Source: Micrococcaceae bacterium Sec5.8 (GTDB lineage: Bacteria; Actinomycetota; Actinomycetes; Actinomycetales; Micrococcaceae). From it: a stretch of DNA of 64,000 bases. Under the pieces are notes generated by a model, which worked only from the letters and a program-made list of their open reading frames with translations, made no database searches and had not been told where the DNA came from. Of this stretch, positions 47,890-56,903 are shown one piece after another. The stretch is from contig CP143429.1 of NCBI GenBank assembly GCA_039636775.1, forward strand, positions 3,720,001-3,784,000, given 5' to 3'. How positions within the stretch are numbered: the first letter of the stretch is position 1; each line of letters begins with the position of its first letter. The translations under genes and the position numbers were made by a program.

Positions 47890-48486
47890 CTAGGCGCCCC
47901 GGACCACGCGCGAGACGAGCTCCCGCCACGATGCGGCGAGTCGATCCGGGGTGATCTGGTGCACCCGGACGGCATGCAGGATCCGCTCCGGCTCCAGGAC
48001 GGCACTCAGCGAGGTGGCCATCAACCAGGGGTCCGCCGAAACACCCGCCTGCCGCAGCAGCATCTCAAGATGCCGGTGCCACAGCACGGCTGCCGGGACG
48101 TCGAAGCGGTTGTAAGCCGACACGTCCGCAGCCCTGGCCAGCTCGCCGAATTCCAGTACCCAGCCGATCCGCTCTTCACCGAAGGCGATGAGCCGTGCCA
48201 GAGGTTCCGCGCCCGGGCCGAGCGGCGGCGGCCCGAACATGAACCTTCCCTGGAATCCGGCCTCCGCGTCGCTGAGCAGCGCCATCATCAGTCCTGCCCT
48301 GCTGCCGAACCGACGGAATACCGTCCCCTTGCCCACACCGGCCCGCTGGGCCAGGGTGCCCATGGTCAGCCCGTCCGCACCGCACTCGTCGACAAGTTGA
48401 CGGGCGGCACCGAGCAACAACTCGCGGTTCCGGGCTGCGTCGCGGCGTTCGGGCTCTGCGCCGGGCCGGATGGGGATCAAGCTCAC
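47890..48486 (-). CDS. TetR-family transcriptional regulator
   Basis: 198 residues from the GTG at 48486. An ATG at 48495 is in frame but falls inside the TAGAAT box, so the GTG seven bases after the box is the better start. The helix-turn-helix is readable as ARNRELLLGAARQLVDECGADGLTMGTLAQRAGVGKGTVFRRFGSRAGLMMAL. The C-terminal ligand-binding part is intact. It is divergent from a flavin reductase gene, with the dyad CGGAC-CGCA-GTCCG between them, so it most likely represses that gene and itself. Confidence 0.88.
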   Translation of the reverse strand: MSLIPIRPGAEPERRDAARNRELLLGAARQLVDECGADGLTMGTLAQRAGVGKGTVFRRFGSRAGLMMALLSDAEAGFQGRFMFGPPPLGPGAEPLARLIAFGEERIGWVLEFGELARAADVSAYNRFDVPAAVLWHRHLEMLLRQAGVSADPWLMATSLSAVLEPERILHAVRVHQITPDRLAASWRELVSRVVRGA

Positions 48487-48493
48487 AGGGCAC

Positions 48494-48499
48494 ATTCTA
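48494..48499 (-). promoter_or_regulatory. -10 box of leaderless TetR gene
   Basis: TAGAAT on the minus strand lies seven bases before the GTG at 48486 and includes the A of the alternative ATG at 48495, which excludes that codon. Confidence 0.55.
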
Positions 48500-48516
48500 G
48501 CGGCAGGGAATAGAAG

Positions 48517-48530
48517 CGGACCGCAGTCCG
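48517..48530. promoter_or_regulatory. TetR operator before the flavin reductase gene
   Basis: CGGAC-CGCA-GTCCG is a perfect 5-4-5 inverted repeat, flanked on the right by TTTTTATGG. It lies between the divergent start points of the TetR and flavin reductase genes. Confidence 0.6.
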
Positions 48531-48611
48531 TTTTTATGGGAGAAGGCCATCAAAGGCCTCACGTATTAGCCAGCCGCACAAGCATCGGCGGCGCGACACC
48601 AAGGAGTTCAC

Positions 48612-49175
48612 ATGTCCAAGAACACCGTTCTGACCCTGGTCGGCAGCCTGCGCGCCGGGTCAACCAACCAGCAGTTGGCCGAAGCCTTCCAGCTCAACGC
48701 CCCGGAACAGATGGAAGTCCTCATCCACGACAGCCTCGGCAACATCCCGTTCTACAACGAGGACATCGACGTCGAAGGCCAGGTCCCCGCCGCCGCCGCC
48801 GCACTGCGCGCTGCAGCCAACGACGCCGACACCCTGCTGCTGGTCACCCCGGAGCACAACGGCACGGTTCCCGCGTCGCTGAAAAACGCCATTGACTGGC
48901 TGTCCCGCCCTTTCGGCGCCGGCGCCCTGAGCGGCAAGCCGACGGCCGTCGTCGGTACGGCCTTCGGCCAGTTCGGCGGAGTCTGGGCCCAGGACGAGGC
49001 CCGCAAGGCCGTCGGAATTGCCGGCGCCCGGGTCCTCGAGGATGTCAAGATGGCCGTCCCCAGCTCCCTGGTCCGCTTTGCCGAGACCCACCCGAAAGAT
49101 GACGCCGAGATTGTGGAACAGATCAAGGCGGTCTTCGAAGTTTTGGAAGAATCCCGCTCCGTCTCCGCCGCGTAG
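48612..49175 (+). CDS. NADPH-dependent FMN reductase
   Basis: 187 residues. LVGSLRAGSTNQQLA is the FMN phosphate-binding loop of the flavodoxin-like NAD(P)H:FMN reductases, and VTPEHNGTVPASLKNAIDWLSRP, with the PxYN-equivalent PEHNG, is the characteristic isoalloxazine-contacting block. It should reduce FMN or quinones or azo dyes in the cytosol. AAGGAG precedes the ATG at 48612. The divergent TetR gene and the intervening dyad suggest induction by an electrophile or quinone-like ligand. It lies upstream of the aminotransferase gene but has an own terminator-sized gap of 136 bp. Confidence 0.92.
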   Translation: MSKNTVLTLVGSLRAGSTNQQLAEAFQLNAPEQMEVLIHDSLGNIPFYNEDIDVEGQVPAAAAALRAAANDADTLLLVTPEHNGTVPASLKNAIDWLSRPFGAGALSGKPTAVVGTAFGQFGGVWAQDEARKAVGIAGARVLEDVKMAVPSSLVRFAETHPKDDAEIVEQIKAVFEVLEESRSVSAA

Positions 49176-49298
49176 CCCCACCTGGTTACCCGACACCCCC
49201 GGCGCCGCCAAGCGTCCGGGGGTGTTCCGCGTCCGAAGGGGCCACGGGTCCAACAGCCAGCACCGCAACAAAAGTTTTCCGCTCGGCAACAACGGTTG

Positions 49299-49304
49299 TA
49301 TTCT
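49299..49304 (+). promoter_or_regulatory. -10 box of leaderless aminotransferase gene
   Basis: TATTCT lies seven bases before the GTG at 49312 and within a short dyad, ACAAC-G-GTTGT (49289-49299). Confidence 0.45.
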
Positions 49305-49311
49305 TGGACAT

Positions 49312-50604
49312 GTGACCCACGAAACACTTGACGCCGCCGCAGAAGTTCTTCCGGCCGAGGCAATTGACGCAATCGAACGTGCGGCTACGTCCGCCCACCG
49401 CCACGAGTTACTGTTCTCGGAGCGCGCAGCAAATATCAAGCAATCAGCAGTCCGCGACGTCTTTGACATTTCGATGCGCCCCGGCCTTGTTTCGCTGGCC
49501 GGCGGCAGCCCCTACCTGCAGTCGCTCCCGCTGGACCGGCTGGGCAAGACGGCTGCGGGGATCATCGCGGACCACGGACTGACCGCGTTGCAGTACGGCA
49601 GCGGCCAGGGCACCGAAGAACTCCGCATCCAGATCTGCGAGGTCATGGCCGAGGAAGGAATTCTTGATGCCAGGCCCGAGAATGTGGTGATTACCGCGGG
49701 CTCGCAGTCCGCCCAGGACGTGGCCACCAAAGTCTTCTGCAACCCTGGCGACGTGGTGCTGGTGGAGGATCCCACGTACGTCGGCGCGCTCAACACGTTT
49801 GAGGCCTACCAGGTGCAGGTGGCCACCGTGCCCATGGATGCGGACGGCATCATCCCGGACCTCCTCGAGGCCAAGATCGCCGCCCTGCAGACGGCCGGTA
49901 AAAGCATCAAGTTTCTTTACACCATCCCCAGTTTCAACAACCCTTCCGGCATCACACTGTCGGCGGAGCGGCGTCAGCAGGTTGTCGATATATGCCGCAA
50001 CGCGAATATTTTGGTTCTGGAGGACAACCCCTATGGGCTGCTCCGGTTCGACGGCCAGCCTCTCACCCCGCTGCGGGCTGACAACCCGGACGACGTGATC
50101 TACATGGGTTCCTTTTCAAAGATTTTTGCCCCGGGCCTGCGGATCGGCTGGGCCCTCGTCCCCGCGCACCTTCAGCGCCGCTACTACCTGGCGTCGGAAG
50201 CGGTCACGCTGTGCCCGCCAACGCTGAACCAGATGCTCGTTTCCGCCTACCTTCGGGACTACGACTGGCGCGGGCAGATTCAGACATACCGGGGGCTTTA
50301 CGAGGAGCGCTGCCGCGCGATGCTGGCCGCGCTGGAGGAATTCATGCCGCCGGGTCTGACCTGGACCCGGCCGGAGGGCGGCTTCTTCGTCTGGGTGACG
50401 CTGCCCGAAGACGTGGACACCTACCCGCTCTTGCAGAAGGCGATCGATGCCGGGGTGGTCTTTATTCCGGGCGCGGCGTTCACGCATTCGGATGAGCCGT
50501 CCAACAAAATCCGGCTCGCCTTCAGCGCCGTCGCGCCCGATTCCATCCGCGAAGGCGTGCGGCGGCTGGCGCCGGTCCTGCAGGAAGCCGTCGCGGCGCG
50601 GTAG
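49312..50604 (+). CDS. PLP-dependent aminotransferase (class I/II, LysN-like)
   Basis: 430 residues from the GTG at 49312. A longer frame overlapping the reductase gene is rejected because the box at 49299 sets the transcript start. The fold-type I markers are AGGSPYLQSLPLD near the N terminus, ITAGSQSAQDVATKVFCNPGDVV, FLYTIPSFNNPSGITL with the PLP-stacking region, LVLEDNPYGLLRF with the Asp that holds the pyridine N, and MGSFSKIFAPGLRIGW with the Schiff-base Lys. The pattern resembles 2-aminoadipate or aromatic aminotransferases of the LysN/MocR-derived group; no GntR DNA-binding domain is attached. Cytosolic enzyme; substrate unknown. Confidence 0.9.
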   Translation: MTHETLDAAAEVLPAEAIDAIERAATSAHRHELLFSERAANIKQSAVRDVFDISMRPGLVSLAGGSPYLQSLPLDRLGKTAAGIIADHGLTALQYGSGQGTEELRIQICEVMAEEGILDARPENVVITAGSQSAQDVATKVFCNPGDVVLVEDPTYVGALNTFEAYQVQVATVPMDADGIIPDLLEAKIAALQTAGKSIKFLYTIPSFNNPSGITLSAERRQQVVDICRNANILVLEDNPYGLLRFDGQPLTPLRADNPDDVIYMGSFSKIFAPGLRIGWALVPAHLQRRYYLASEAVTLCPPTLNQMLVSAYLRDYDWRGQIQTYRGLYEERCRAMLAALEEFMPPGLTWTRPEGGFFVWVTLPEDVDTYPLLQKAIDAGVVFIPGAAFTHSDEPSNKIRLAFSAVAPDSIREGVRRLAPVLQEAVAAR

Positions 50605-50655
50605 CCTGAACCATTGGCCCACGGCCGCCCCTATTCGTTGACCCAAGGAGCATTC

Positions 50656-51087
50656 ATGACCGGAATTATTGTTGTCGGCGTCGATGGCAGCGAGACTGCC
50701 TTAAGAGCCGCGCACACGGCCCGCGATCTGGCCACGTCGCTGGGAGCCACGCTTCATGTGGTCAGCGCGTTCGACAGCGACAGGACCGAGGTGTTCGGCA
50801 GCGGCAGCGACGAGTGGATCGTCTCCGACGCCGGCAACGCCGAGAAGGTGGCCCGCAGCGTCGCCGACAGCCTCCGTACGCCCGCCCTGAACGTCACCTA
50901 CGCCGCCGGCCGCGGCAAGCCCGCTGAGGCCCTGATTGAGGAAGCTGCCCGCACCGGCGCGCAGTTGATCGTGGTCGGCAACCGCCGGATGAAGGGTCTG
51001 GGCCGCGTCCTCGGCTCCGTGGCCAACTCCGTGGCCCATAACGCCCCCTGCGATGTCTACATCGCCAAAACGGACGCCACCGACTAG
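50656..51087 (+). CDS. Universal stress protein (UspA family)
   Basis: 143 residues from the ATG at 50656 (AAGGAG upstream). IIVVGVDGSETALRAAHTARDLA opens the fold and AQLIVVGNRRMKGLGRVLGSVANSVAHNAPCDVYI is the ATP-binding G-2x-G-9x-G-S/T stretch, so the ATP-binding subclass is indicated. Single-domain Usp proteins are common in Arthrobacter stress responses. It follows the aminotransferase gene by 51 bp and converges on the acyl-CoA ligase gene. Confidence 0.93.
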   Translation: MTGIIVVGVDGSETALRAAHTARDLATSLGATLHVVSAFDSDRTEVFGSGSDEWIVSDAGNAEKVARSVADSLRTPALNVTYAAGRGKPAEALIEEAARTGAQLIVVGNRRMKGLGRVLGSVANSVAHNAPCDVYIAKTDATD

Positions 51088-51096
51088 GCGGAGCCA

Positions 51097-51132
51097 GGGG
51101 GCGCGGCCCGGGCCTATCCGGTCGGCGCCCCC
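51097..51132. terminator. Hairpin between convergent Usp and CoA-ligase genes
   Basis: GGGGGCGC (51097-51104) and GCGCCCCC (51125-51132) form a perfect stem with a 20-base loop. Its right arm lies in the last codons of the minus-strand ligase gene. It may end both transcripts. Confidence 0.4.
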
Positions 51133-52712
51133 GCCGTCTTAAGCATCCGGCGCAGGATCTTGCCTGAGGAGGATTTCGGCACGGCGTCGATGAACTCCAC
51201 CCGGCGGATCTTCTTGAAGGGTGCCACCTTGGCCGCCACATAGTCGATCACCGCGGACTCGTCCAGCCGCGCGCCCTCATCCCCGGGCTGGCGCACCACG
51301 AACGCCATCGGCACTTCCTGGCCATCGGCGTCGGAGGTTCCGATCACGGCGGCGTCCGCGATGCCGGGGTGGGTCAGGAGCAGCGCCTCAAGCTCTGCCG
51401 GCGCAATCTGGTAGCCCTTGTACTTGATCAATTCCTTGAGCCGGTCCACAATCGTCACGACTCCGTCGGCACGGACGGTGGCGATGTCACCGGTATGCAG
51501 GAAGCCGTCCGGGTCGAGGGTATCCGCGGTTTCCCCCGGCCGGTTGAGGTAGCCGAGCATGACGTTTGGCCCACGGCACAGCAGATGCCCGGGCAAGCTG
51601 GTGCCCTCCGCAGGAAATTCGATTTCCTCCCCGGTTCCCGGATCCACCAGGCGGCAGTCCATGTTCGGAACGGTGTAGCCCACTGAACTCACGGGCACAC
51701 CTGCAGCATCCACCGGAATAAGATGCGAGACGGGGCTCATCTCGGTCATGCCGTAGCCCTGCAGCACCCGGCAACCAAGGCGCTCGGCCAGCTTGGCACC
51801 GAGTTCGCCGTCCAGCGGGGCCGCGCCGGAAAGAGTCGTGTGCACGGAACTGAGATCGTAATCGGCCACCATTGGATGTTTGGACAGCGCCACAGCTACC
51901 GGTGGGGCGATGAACAGGTAGCTGCATTTCTGGTCCTGAATGATCCGCAGGAACTCAGCGAGTTCGAATTTCGGCATGGTGACCAGGCAGGCACGTTGCC
52001 GCAGCGCCAGATTCAGGAGCACCGTCAACCCGTAGATGTGGAAGAACGGCAGCAACGCAAGGAGCCGGTCCTCCGGGGCGACCTTGAGCAGGCCGCGGGA
52101 CTGCTCGGCGTTCGCGATCAAGTTCCGGTGGCTGAGCATGACACCCTTGGGACGGCCGGTGGTACCGGAAGAATACGGCAGCACAGCCACATGGGTTGCC
52201 GGATCGAAACGGACCTCGGGCGCCGGCGCACCCGCGGCGAGGAGGTCCCGGAGCGAAGGGTGGCCGTCGGCGCCGTCGAGCACAACAAGCCGGCTCGCCG
52301 GTATCCCGGCCCGTGCGGCAGCTTCCCGTGCGGCGGGGAGCAATGCGGACACGGTGAACAGCCATTCCGCACCGGCATCTGCCAGTTGTAGGGCGATCTC
52401 ATCCGCTGTGTACAGCGAGTTGACGGTGGTGACAGCGGCACCGGCCCGCAGCAGTCCGTGGAACACGACCGCGAACGCCGGCACGTTGGGGCACAGGATC
52501 GCGGCGACACCGTGGACGCCCAGGCCCTGGGCGGCGACGGCTCCGGCCAGCGCGTCGATCTGCGCCACGAGCGTCCGGTAGCTCGTCTCCGCACCGCTGC
52601 CGCCGTCGACGAGGGCCACCCGGTCCAGGTCTGCCTCCTTCAGGCCACCAAAGAGGTACTCGTACAGGCTCACGTTGGGAATTTCCACGTCGGGGAACGG
52701 GCTTGAGAACAC
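51114..52712 (-). CDS. AMP-dependent acyl-CoA ligase (4-coumarate-CoA ligase-like)
   Basis: 532 residues from the GTG at 52712, which follows AAAGGAG; the frame opens earlier without a site. The adenylation core has YSSGTTGRPKGVMLSHRN, QGYGMTEMSP, and LLCRGPNVMLGYLNRPGET with HTGDIATVRADG and IVDRLKELIKYKGYQIAP at the hinge. PKSSSGKILRRML supplies the catalytic Lys. The family forms acyl-AMP and then acyl-CoA from aromatic or fatty acids. 4CL-type members in soil actinobacteria often act on coumarate or related plant phenolics. No neighbouring pathway gene confirms this. Confidence 0.92.
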   Translation of the reverse strand: MFSSPFPDVEIPNVSLYEYLFGGLKEADLDRVALVDGGSGAETSYRTLVAQIDALAGAVAAQGLGVHGVAAILCPNVPAFAVVFHGLLRAGAAVTTVNSLYTADEIALQLADAGAEWLFTVSALLPAAREAAARAGIPASRLVVLDGADGHPSLRDLLAAGAPAPEVRFDPATHVAVLPYSSGTTGRPKGVMLSHRNLIANAEQSRGLLKVAPEDRLLALLPFFHIYGLTVLLNLALRQRACLVTMPKFELAEFLRIIQDQKCSYLFIAPPVAVALSKHPMVADYDLSSVHTTLSGAAPLDGELGAKLAERLGCRVLQGYGMTEMSPVSHLIPVDAAGVPVSSVGYTVPNMDCRLVDPGTGEEIEFPAEGTSLPGHLLCRGPNVMLGYLNRPGETADTLDPDGFLHTGDIATVRADGVVTIVDRLKELIKYKGYQIAPAELEALLLTHPGIADAAVIGTSDADGQEVPMAFVVRQPGDEGARLDESAVIDYVAAKVAPFKKIRRVEFIDAVPKSSSGKILRRMLKTAGAPTG

Positions 52713-52960
52713 GCAACATCTCCTTTGATCCGCGTCCGCCCGGCTGGCGGCGGCTGGTGCCACTCTAGTGCCGCAGGGGCCGTTCCGGACAGGACCCGTT
52801 TCCGCGCCCTCGTCTGGCCGGGGAACGACGCTCCCGCCCAGTTGCCCGCGGCAGGAAGCCGCCGACGTCCCGGTATACCCCGGAAATTCGAGGGAATCCC
52901 GGCGGACAGCCCCGCAGTAACCGGGCAGGAACGTCGCGTCGGCGCGGGTCCGGAGGAATC

Positions 52961-54454
52961 TCAGTCCAGCAGCAGGGCGGGCTCTTCCAGGATCGCCGCG
53001 ACGTCGGCCATGAAGCGTGCCGAGAGGTCCCCGTCGACCACACGGTGGTCGAAGGAGCCTCCGAGCGTGGTAATCCAGCGCGGAATGACCTCGCCGTCCA
53101 GCACCCAGGGCTTTTGCTTAATCGTGCCGAAAGCCACGATTGCCACCTCCCCGGGGTTGATGATCGGCGTGCCGGTGTCGATGCCGAGGGCACCGATGTT
53201 GGTGACGGTCAGTGTCCCGCCCTGCATCTGGGCCGGCTGGGTCCTTCCTGCACGCGCGGTGGTGGCCAGCTCGTTCAAGGCCAGGGCAAGCTCCTTGAGC
53301 GAAAGGTCCTGGGCGTTCTTGATATTCGGGACCATCAGTCCCCGCGGCGTGGCTGCGGCGATTCCGAGGTTCAGGAAGTGCTTGACGTGGATTTCGGCGG
53401 AGTCGCTGCCGTCGGGATTGTCCACCCAGGTTGCATTGACGCTGGGGTTGCGGGCCGCGGCCCAAATGACCGCCTTGGCCAGGATCAGCAGCGGGGATAC
53501 TTTGATCCCTTCGAAATCGCGGGAGGCCTTGAGCCGCTTGACGAACTCCATGGTCCGGCTGGCGTCGACGTCGACGAAAATGCTGACGTGCGGAGCCGCG
53601 AAGGCCGACTCGACCATGGCCCGCGCCGTGGCTTTGCGGACCCCCTTGACCGGAATCCGCTCAATCCGCTGTTCATTCGGACGGCCGGTTTTGCCCCAGA
53701 AAGTATCCGCCTGGTCCAGTTCTGCGTCGCGCTGCGCCTGGTAGCTCACCAGGTCCTCGCGGGTCACTTCGCCGCGGGCGCCCGTCGGGACGACGTCGGC
53801 AAGGTCGATGCCCAGATCACGGGCAATTTTCCGCACGGGCGGCTTGGCCAGGACCCTGCTGACGAGGCCGGTGATGGCGCCACCGAGGGTGGGCCGCTGA
53901 TCGGCCGGCCCGGCCGGCGACGGCTGTTCAGCGGCGGCGACCGGCTCCGGGCTGATCCAGATGTTCTGGCTTTCCACCCCCGCCTGCTCGGCAGCCGGGG
54001 TCGGGGCAGCAGCAGGGGCCGTCGAGACGGCGGGCATGGCCGTCGCGGAGGCGATCCGCCGACGGCGCTTGACCGCATCCGCCTTGGGCCCGGAACCCAC
54101 GAGAGGACCGCCGGCCGGACGACCATCATGCTCGCCGGCGTCGGATGTGTCCGGTGTGAGTGTTCCGTACATAGGGGCATCGGCAGCCGGGGCGGTACCG
54201 GCGTCCGAGGGCACGGCGTCGCTGACGCTGATGATCGGGGTTCCGACGTCGACTGTCAGGCCTTCGGGGACCAGCAGCTCGGTGACCGTTCCGGCGAAGG
54301 GTGAGGGCAGTTCAACGAGGGATTTCGCGGTCTCAATCTCGCACAGGACATCATTGATGGCCACCGTGTCGCCGGGCTTGACCTTCCAGGCGACGATCTC
54401 GGCCTCGGTCAGTCCCTCGCCCACATCGGGAAGGTTGAACTTGTGGAGAGTCAT
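52961..54454 (-). CDS. bkdC: Branched-chain 2-oxoacid dehydrogenase E2 (dihydrolipoamide acyltransferase)
   Basis: 497 residues. The lipoyl domain (1-80) has the modified Lys44 in [15 protein letters not shown] long flexible linker rich in Ala, Gly and Pro runs to about 195. The peripheral-subunit-binding domain (about 200-240) contains [18 protein letters not shown]. The catalytic domain closes with [15 protein letters not shown], the active-site His-Asp block. It transfers branched acyl groups to CoA inside the complex with E1 (54529-56756); E3 is elsewhere. AAGGA precedes the start. The order E1a, E1b, E2 on one strand is the standard bkd operon. Confidence 0.94.
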   Translation of the reverse strand: MTLHKFNLPDVGEGLTEAEIVAWKVKPGDTVAINDVLCEIETAKSLVELPSPFAGTVTELLVPEGLTVDVGTPIISVSDAVPSDAGTAPAADAPMYGTLTPDTSDAGEHDGRPAGGPLVGSGPKADAVKRRRRIASATAMPAVSTAPAAAPTPAAEQAGVESQNIWISPEPVAAAEQPSPAGPADQRPTLGGAITGLVSRVLAKPPVRKIARDLGIDLADVVPTGARGEVTREDLVSYQAQRDAELDQADTFWGKTGRPNEQRIERIPVKGVRKATARAMVESAFAAPHVSIFVDVDASRTMEFVKRLKASRDFEGIKVSPLLILAKAVIWAAARNPSVNATWVDNPDGSDSAEIHVKHFLNLGIAAATPRGLMVPNIKNAQDLSLKELALALNELATTARAGRTQPAQMQGGTLTVTNIGALGIDTGTPIINPGEVAIVAFGTIKQKPWVLDGEVIPRWITTLGGSFDHRVVDGDLSARFMADVAAILEEPALLLD

Positions 54455-54528
54455 GTTGTCCTTGTTGGAGATAGCGCCTCAGCGGGAAGCGGTCGGAGGA
54501 AGATGCCAGTCAGCAAGAGCGGCCGGAA

Positions 54529-55509
54529 TCAGTACGAGAAAGCACGGTCCAGCGCCTCAAGGATGCGGTCGATGTCGGGGAGGTAGTCCTCCTCCACTTT
54601 GGCTACGGGATAGGGCATATGGAAGCCTCCGACGCGGATGACAGGTGCCTCGAGGCAGTGGAAGGCCCGTTCACTGATCCGGGCCGCGATTTCGCCGCCG
54701 ATTCCACCGAAGGTGGGCGCCTCGTGGGCCACCACCAGCCGGCCCGTCTTCTTAACGGAGGCTGTGACGGTGTCGAAGTCGATCGGTGAGATGGAGCGCA
54801 GGTCCACCACTTCGATGCTGCGGCCGTCTTCAGCGGCGGCGTTGGCCGCTGCCAGGGCCACCGGAACCAACGGGCCGTACACCGCCACGGTCGCGTCAGT
54901 CCCCTCGCGGAGCACGTGGGCCTTGAAGGGGTCTGCCGAGGTTCCGGGGGATTCCGTATCGACCTCACCTTTGAGCCAGTAGCGGCGCTTCGGTTCGAAG
55001 ACAATCACAGGGTCCTGGCAGTCGACAGCTTGTTGGATCATCCAGTAGGCGTCGTGCGGGTTGGACGGGGTGATGATCCGCAGGCCGGCGGTGTGGGCGA
55101 ACAGCGCCTCCGGGGACTCGGAGTGGTGCTCGATCGAGCCGATGCCGCCGCCATAGGGGATCCGGATGACGACGGGCACGGTCAGGTTGCCGTTGCTGCG
55201 TGCATGCATCTTGGCCAGCTGGGTGGTGATCTGGTTGAAGCCCGGGAAGACGAAGCCGTCGAACTGGATTTCGCAGACGGGCAAGTAGCCACGCAGGGAC
55301 AGGCCGATCGCGGTCCCGATGATGCCGGACTCCGCCAGCGGGGTGTCCACGACGCGGTCTGCACCGAACTCCGCGATAAGCCCGTCGGTGACGCGGTACA
55401 CGCCGCCGAGGGGACCGATGTCCTCGCCCATGAGCAGGGCGCGGGGGTTGTTGGTCAGCGTCGCGCGAAGACCTTCGTTAATGGCCTTGGCTATGGTCAT
55501 GGTGGTCAT
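54529..55509 (-). CDS. bkdB: Branched-chain 2-oxoacid dehydrogenase E1 beta
   Basis: 326 residues. MGEDIGPLGGVYRVTDGL, VDTPLAESGIIGTAIGLSL, EIQFDGFVFPGFNQI, VVIRIPYGGGIGSIEHHSESPEALFAH and VAHEAPTFGGIGGEIAARI are the family blocks, the first of which contributes to the thiamine diphosphate site with E1 alpha. Its ATG overlaps the stop of the E1 alpha gene as TGATG, so the two subunits are coupled. Part of the cytosolic complex degrading valine, leucine and isoleucine skeletons. Confidence 0.95.
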   Translation of the reverse strand: MTTMTIAKAINEGLRATLTNNPRALLMGEDIGPLGGVYRVTDGLIAEFGADRVVDTPLAESGIIGTAIGLSLRGYLPVCEIQFDGFVFPGFNQITTQLAKMHARSNGNLTVPVVIRIPYGGGIGSIEHHSESPEALFAHTAGLRIITPSNPHDAYWMIQQAVDCQDPVIVFEPKRRYWLKGEVDTESPGTSADPFKAHVLREGTDATVAVYGPLVPVALAAANAAAEDGRSIEVVDLRSISPIDFDTVTASVKKTGRLVVAHEAPTFGGIGGEIAARISERAFHCLEAPVIRVGGFHMPYPVAKVEEDYLPDIDRILEALDRAFSY

Positions 55510-56756
55510 CAGTTAGTGGCACCTTCCGCCGGGACTGCTGCGTCGTCGGCGAATCCCGCGCTGTACTCCTCAAACCAGGCCAGCTCCTCTGCCACCAGCG
55601 GGTGGGCCTCCACGTAGGTGTTGGCGAATGCGGTCCGGATGTCCGGCGTCTCGAGGTCATGGGTGGTCTTGCGGACGTAGGCGGCGAGTTCATCACCGTC
55701 GGCCCGCACCTGCTCGAAGAACGAATCGCCGGCGAGCCCCTCGGCGCGCAGGTACTTTTCCAGGCGGTCGAGCGGATCTTTGGCACGCCACCGGCTCTCT
55801 TCGGCGGATTCCCGGTACTTCGTGGGGTCATCAGCGGTGGTGTGCGCGCCGACGCGGTAGGTGAACGCCTCGATCAGCACCGGGCCTTCGCCCCGACGGG
55901 CCCGTTCCAGCGCCCATTCAGTGACGGCATGGACCGCCACGACGTCGTTTCCGTCCACCCGGATTCCCGGGAACCCATAGCCCTTGGCCCGGTCGGCGAG
56001 CGGAACGCGGGTCTGCACGGAACTGGGGACCGAGATCGCCCAGTGGTTGTTCTGGCAGAAGAACACCACCGGCGCCTTGTACGAGGAGGCGAAGACCATG
56101 GACTCATGGACGTCGCCCTCGGAGCTTGCTCCGTCGCCAAAGTAGACCATCACGGCCGCGTTGGGCTCCGCCGGCTGAGCGGGGGTTGCCCCCGCAAGAG
56201 CGGTCGAAGCTGCGAGCTTCTGGTCACGCTGGATGCCCATCGCATAGCCCACCGCATGGGGTGTCTGGGCCGCGAGGACCAGGGTGTAGAGGTGGAAGTT
56301 GGTGTCCTTGGGGTTCCAGCCCCCGTTCGACACTCCCCGGAACTGGCGCAACAGCTCAGCCAGGTCCACGTTGCGGGTCAGGGCAACGCCGTGCTCACGG
56401 TACGTGGGAAAGATATAGTCCTGTGGCTGGCTGGCCCGTCCGGAGCCGATCTGGGCTGCCTCCTGGCCGGTCAGCGGCACCCACAACGCCAACTGGCCCT
56501 GGCGCTGCAGTGCCGTTGCTTCCACGTCGAAGCGTCGGATTTTCGCCATATCGGCGTAAAATCCGCGCAGCTTCTCCGTAGTGAGACGTTCGGCGTAAAC
56601 CGAGAACACGGGGTCAGTTCCGAGCGTGCCGTCAGGGGCGAGGAGTTGCACCATGGGCTCGGCTGGAGCCCCCATGCGGGCCTCGGCCGCAGCTTCCTGC
56701 CGGTCTTCAATATCGGTTCCATCGAACTCGGTAGAGGGCAGATGTGTGGCGCCCAT
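55509..56756 (-). CDS. bkdA: Branched-chain 2-oxoacid dehydrogenase E1 alpha
   Basis: 415 residues from the ATG at 56756 with AAGGAG upstream; an earlier in-frame opening has no such site. The ThDP motif is GDGASSEGDVHESMVFAS followed by FFCQNNHWAIS, a standard GDG-x(25)-NN pattern. The DPVFSVYAERLTTEKLRGFY and QIGSGRASQPQDYIFPTYREHG segments fix the alpha subunit. Length is typical. It starts the bkd operon, whose promoter must lie in the 147 bp before it, next to the HisC-like gene. No dedicated regulator is adjacent. Confidence 0.95.
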   Translation of the reverse strand: MGATHLPSTEFDGTDIEDRQEAAAEARMGAPAEPMVQLLAPDGTLGTDPVFSVYAERLTTEKLRGFYADMAKIRRFDVEATALQRQGQLALWVPLTGQEAAQIGSGRASQPQDYIFPTYREHGVALTRNVDLAELLRQFRGVSNGGWNPKDTNFHLYTLVLAAQTPHAVGYAMGIQRDQKLAASTALAGATPAQPAEPNAAVMVYFGDGASSEGDVHESMVFASSYKAPVVFFCQNNHWAISVPSSVQTRVPLADRAKGYGFPGIRVDGNDVVAVHAVTEWALERARRGEGPVLIEAFTYRVGAHTTADDPTKYRESAEESRWRAKDPLDRLEKYLRAEGLAGDSFFEQVRADGDELAAYVRKTTHDLETPDIRTAFANTYVEAHPLVAEELAWFEEYSAGFADDAAVPAEGATN

Positions 56757-56903
56757 ACCGTCTCCTTGCCTGCCGCATCCGAATACGCCGCAATCGCTGG
56801 GATATATGCCGGGACGGACATGCATTCCCAGGCCAGCATATATTTTGGCTTACTGGTCCTTACTTTATCCGCAGCCGGAAGGCCGCGGCCGTCATGACAA
56901 GTG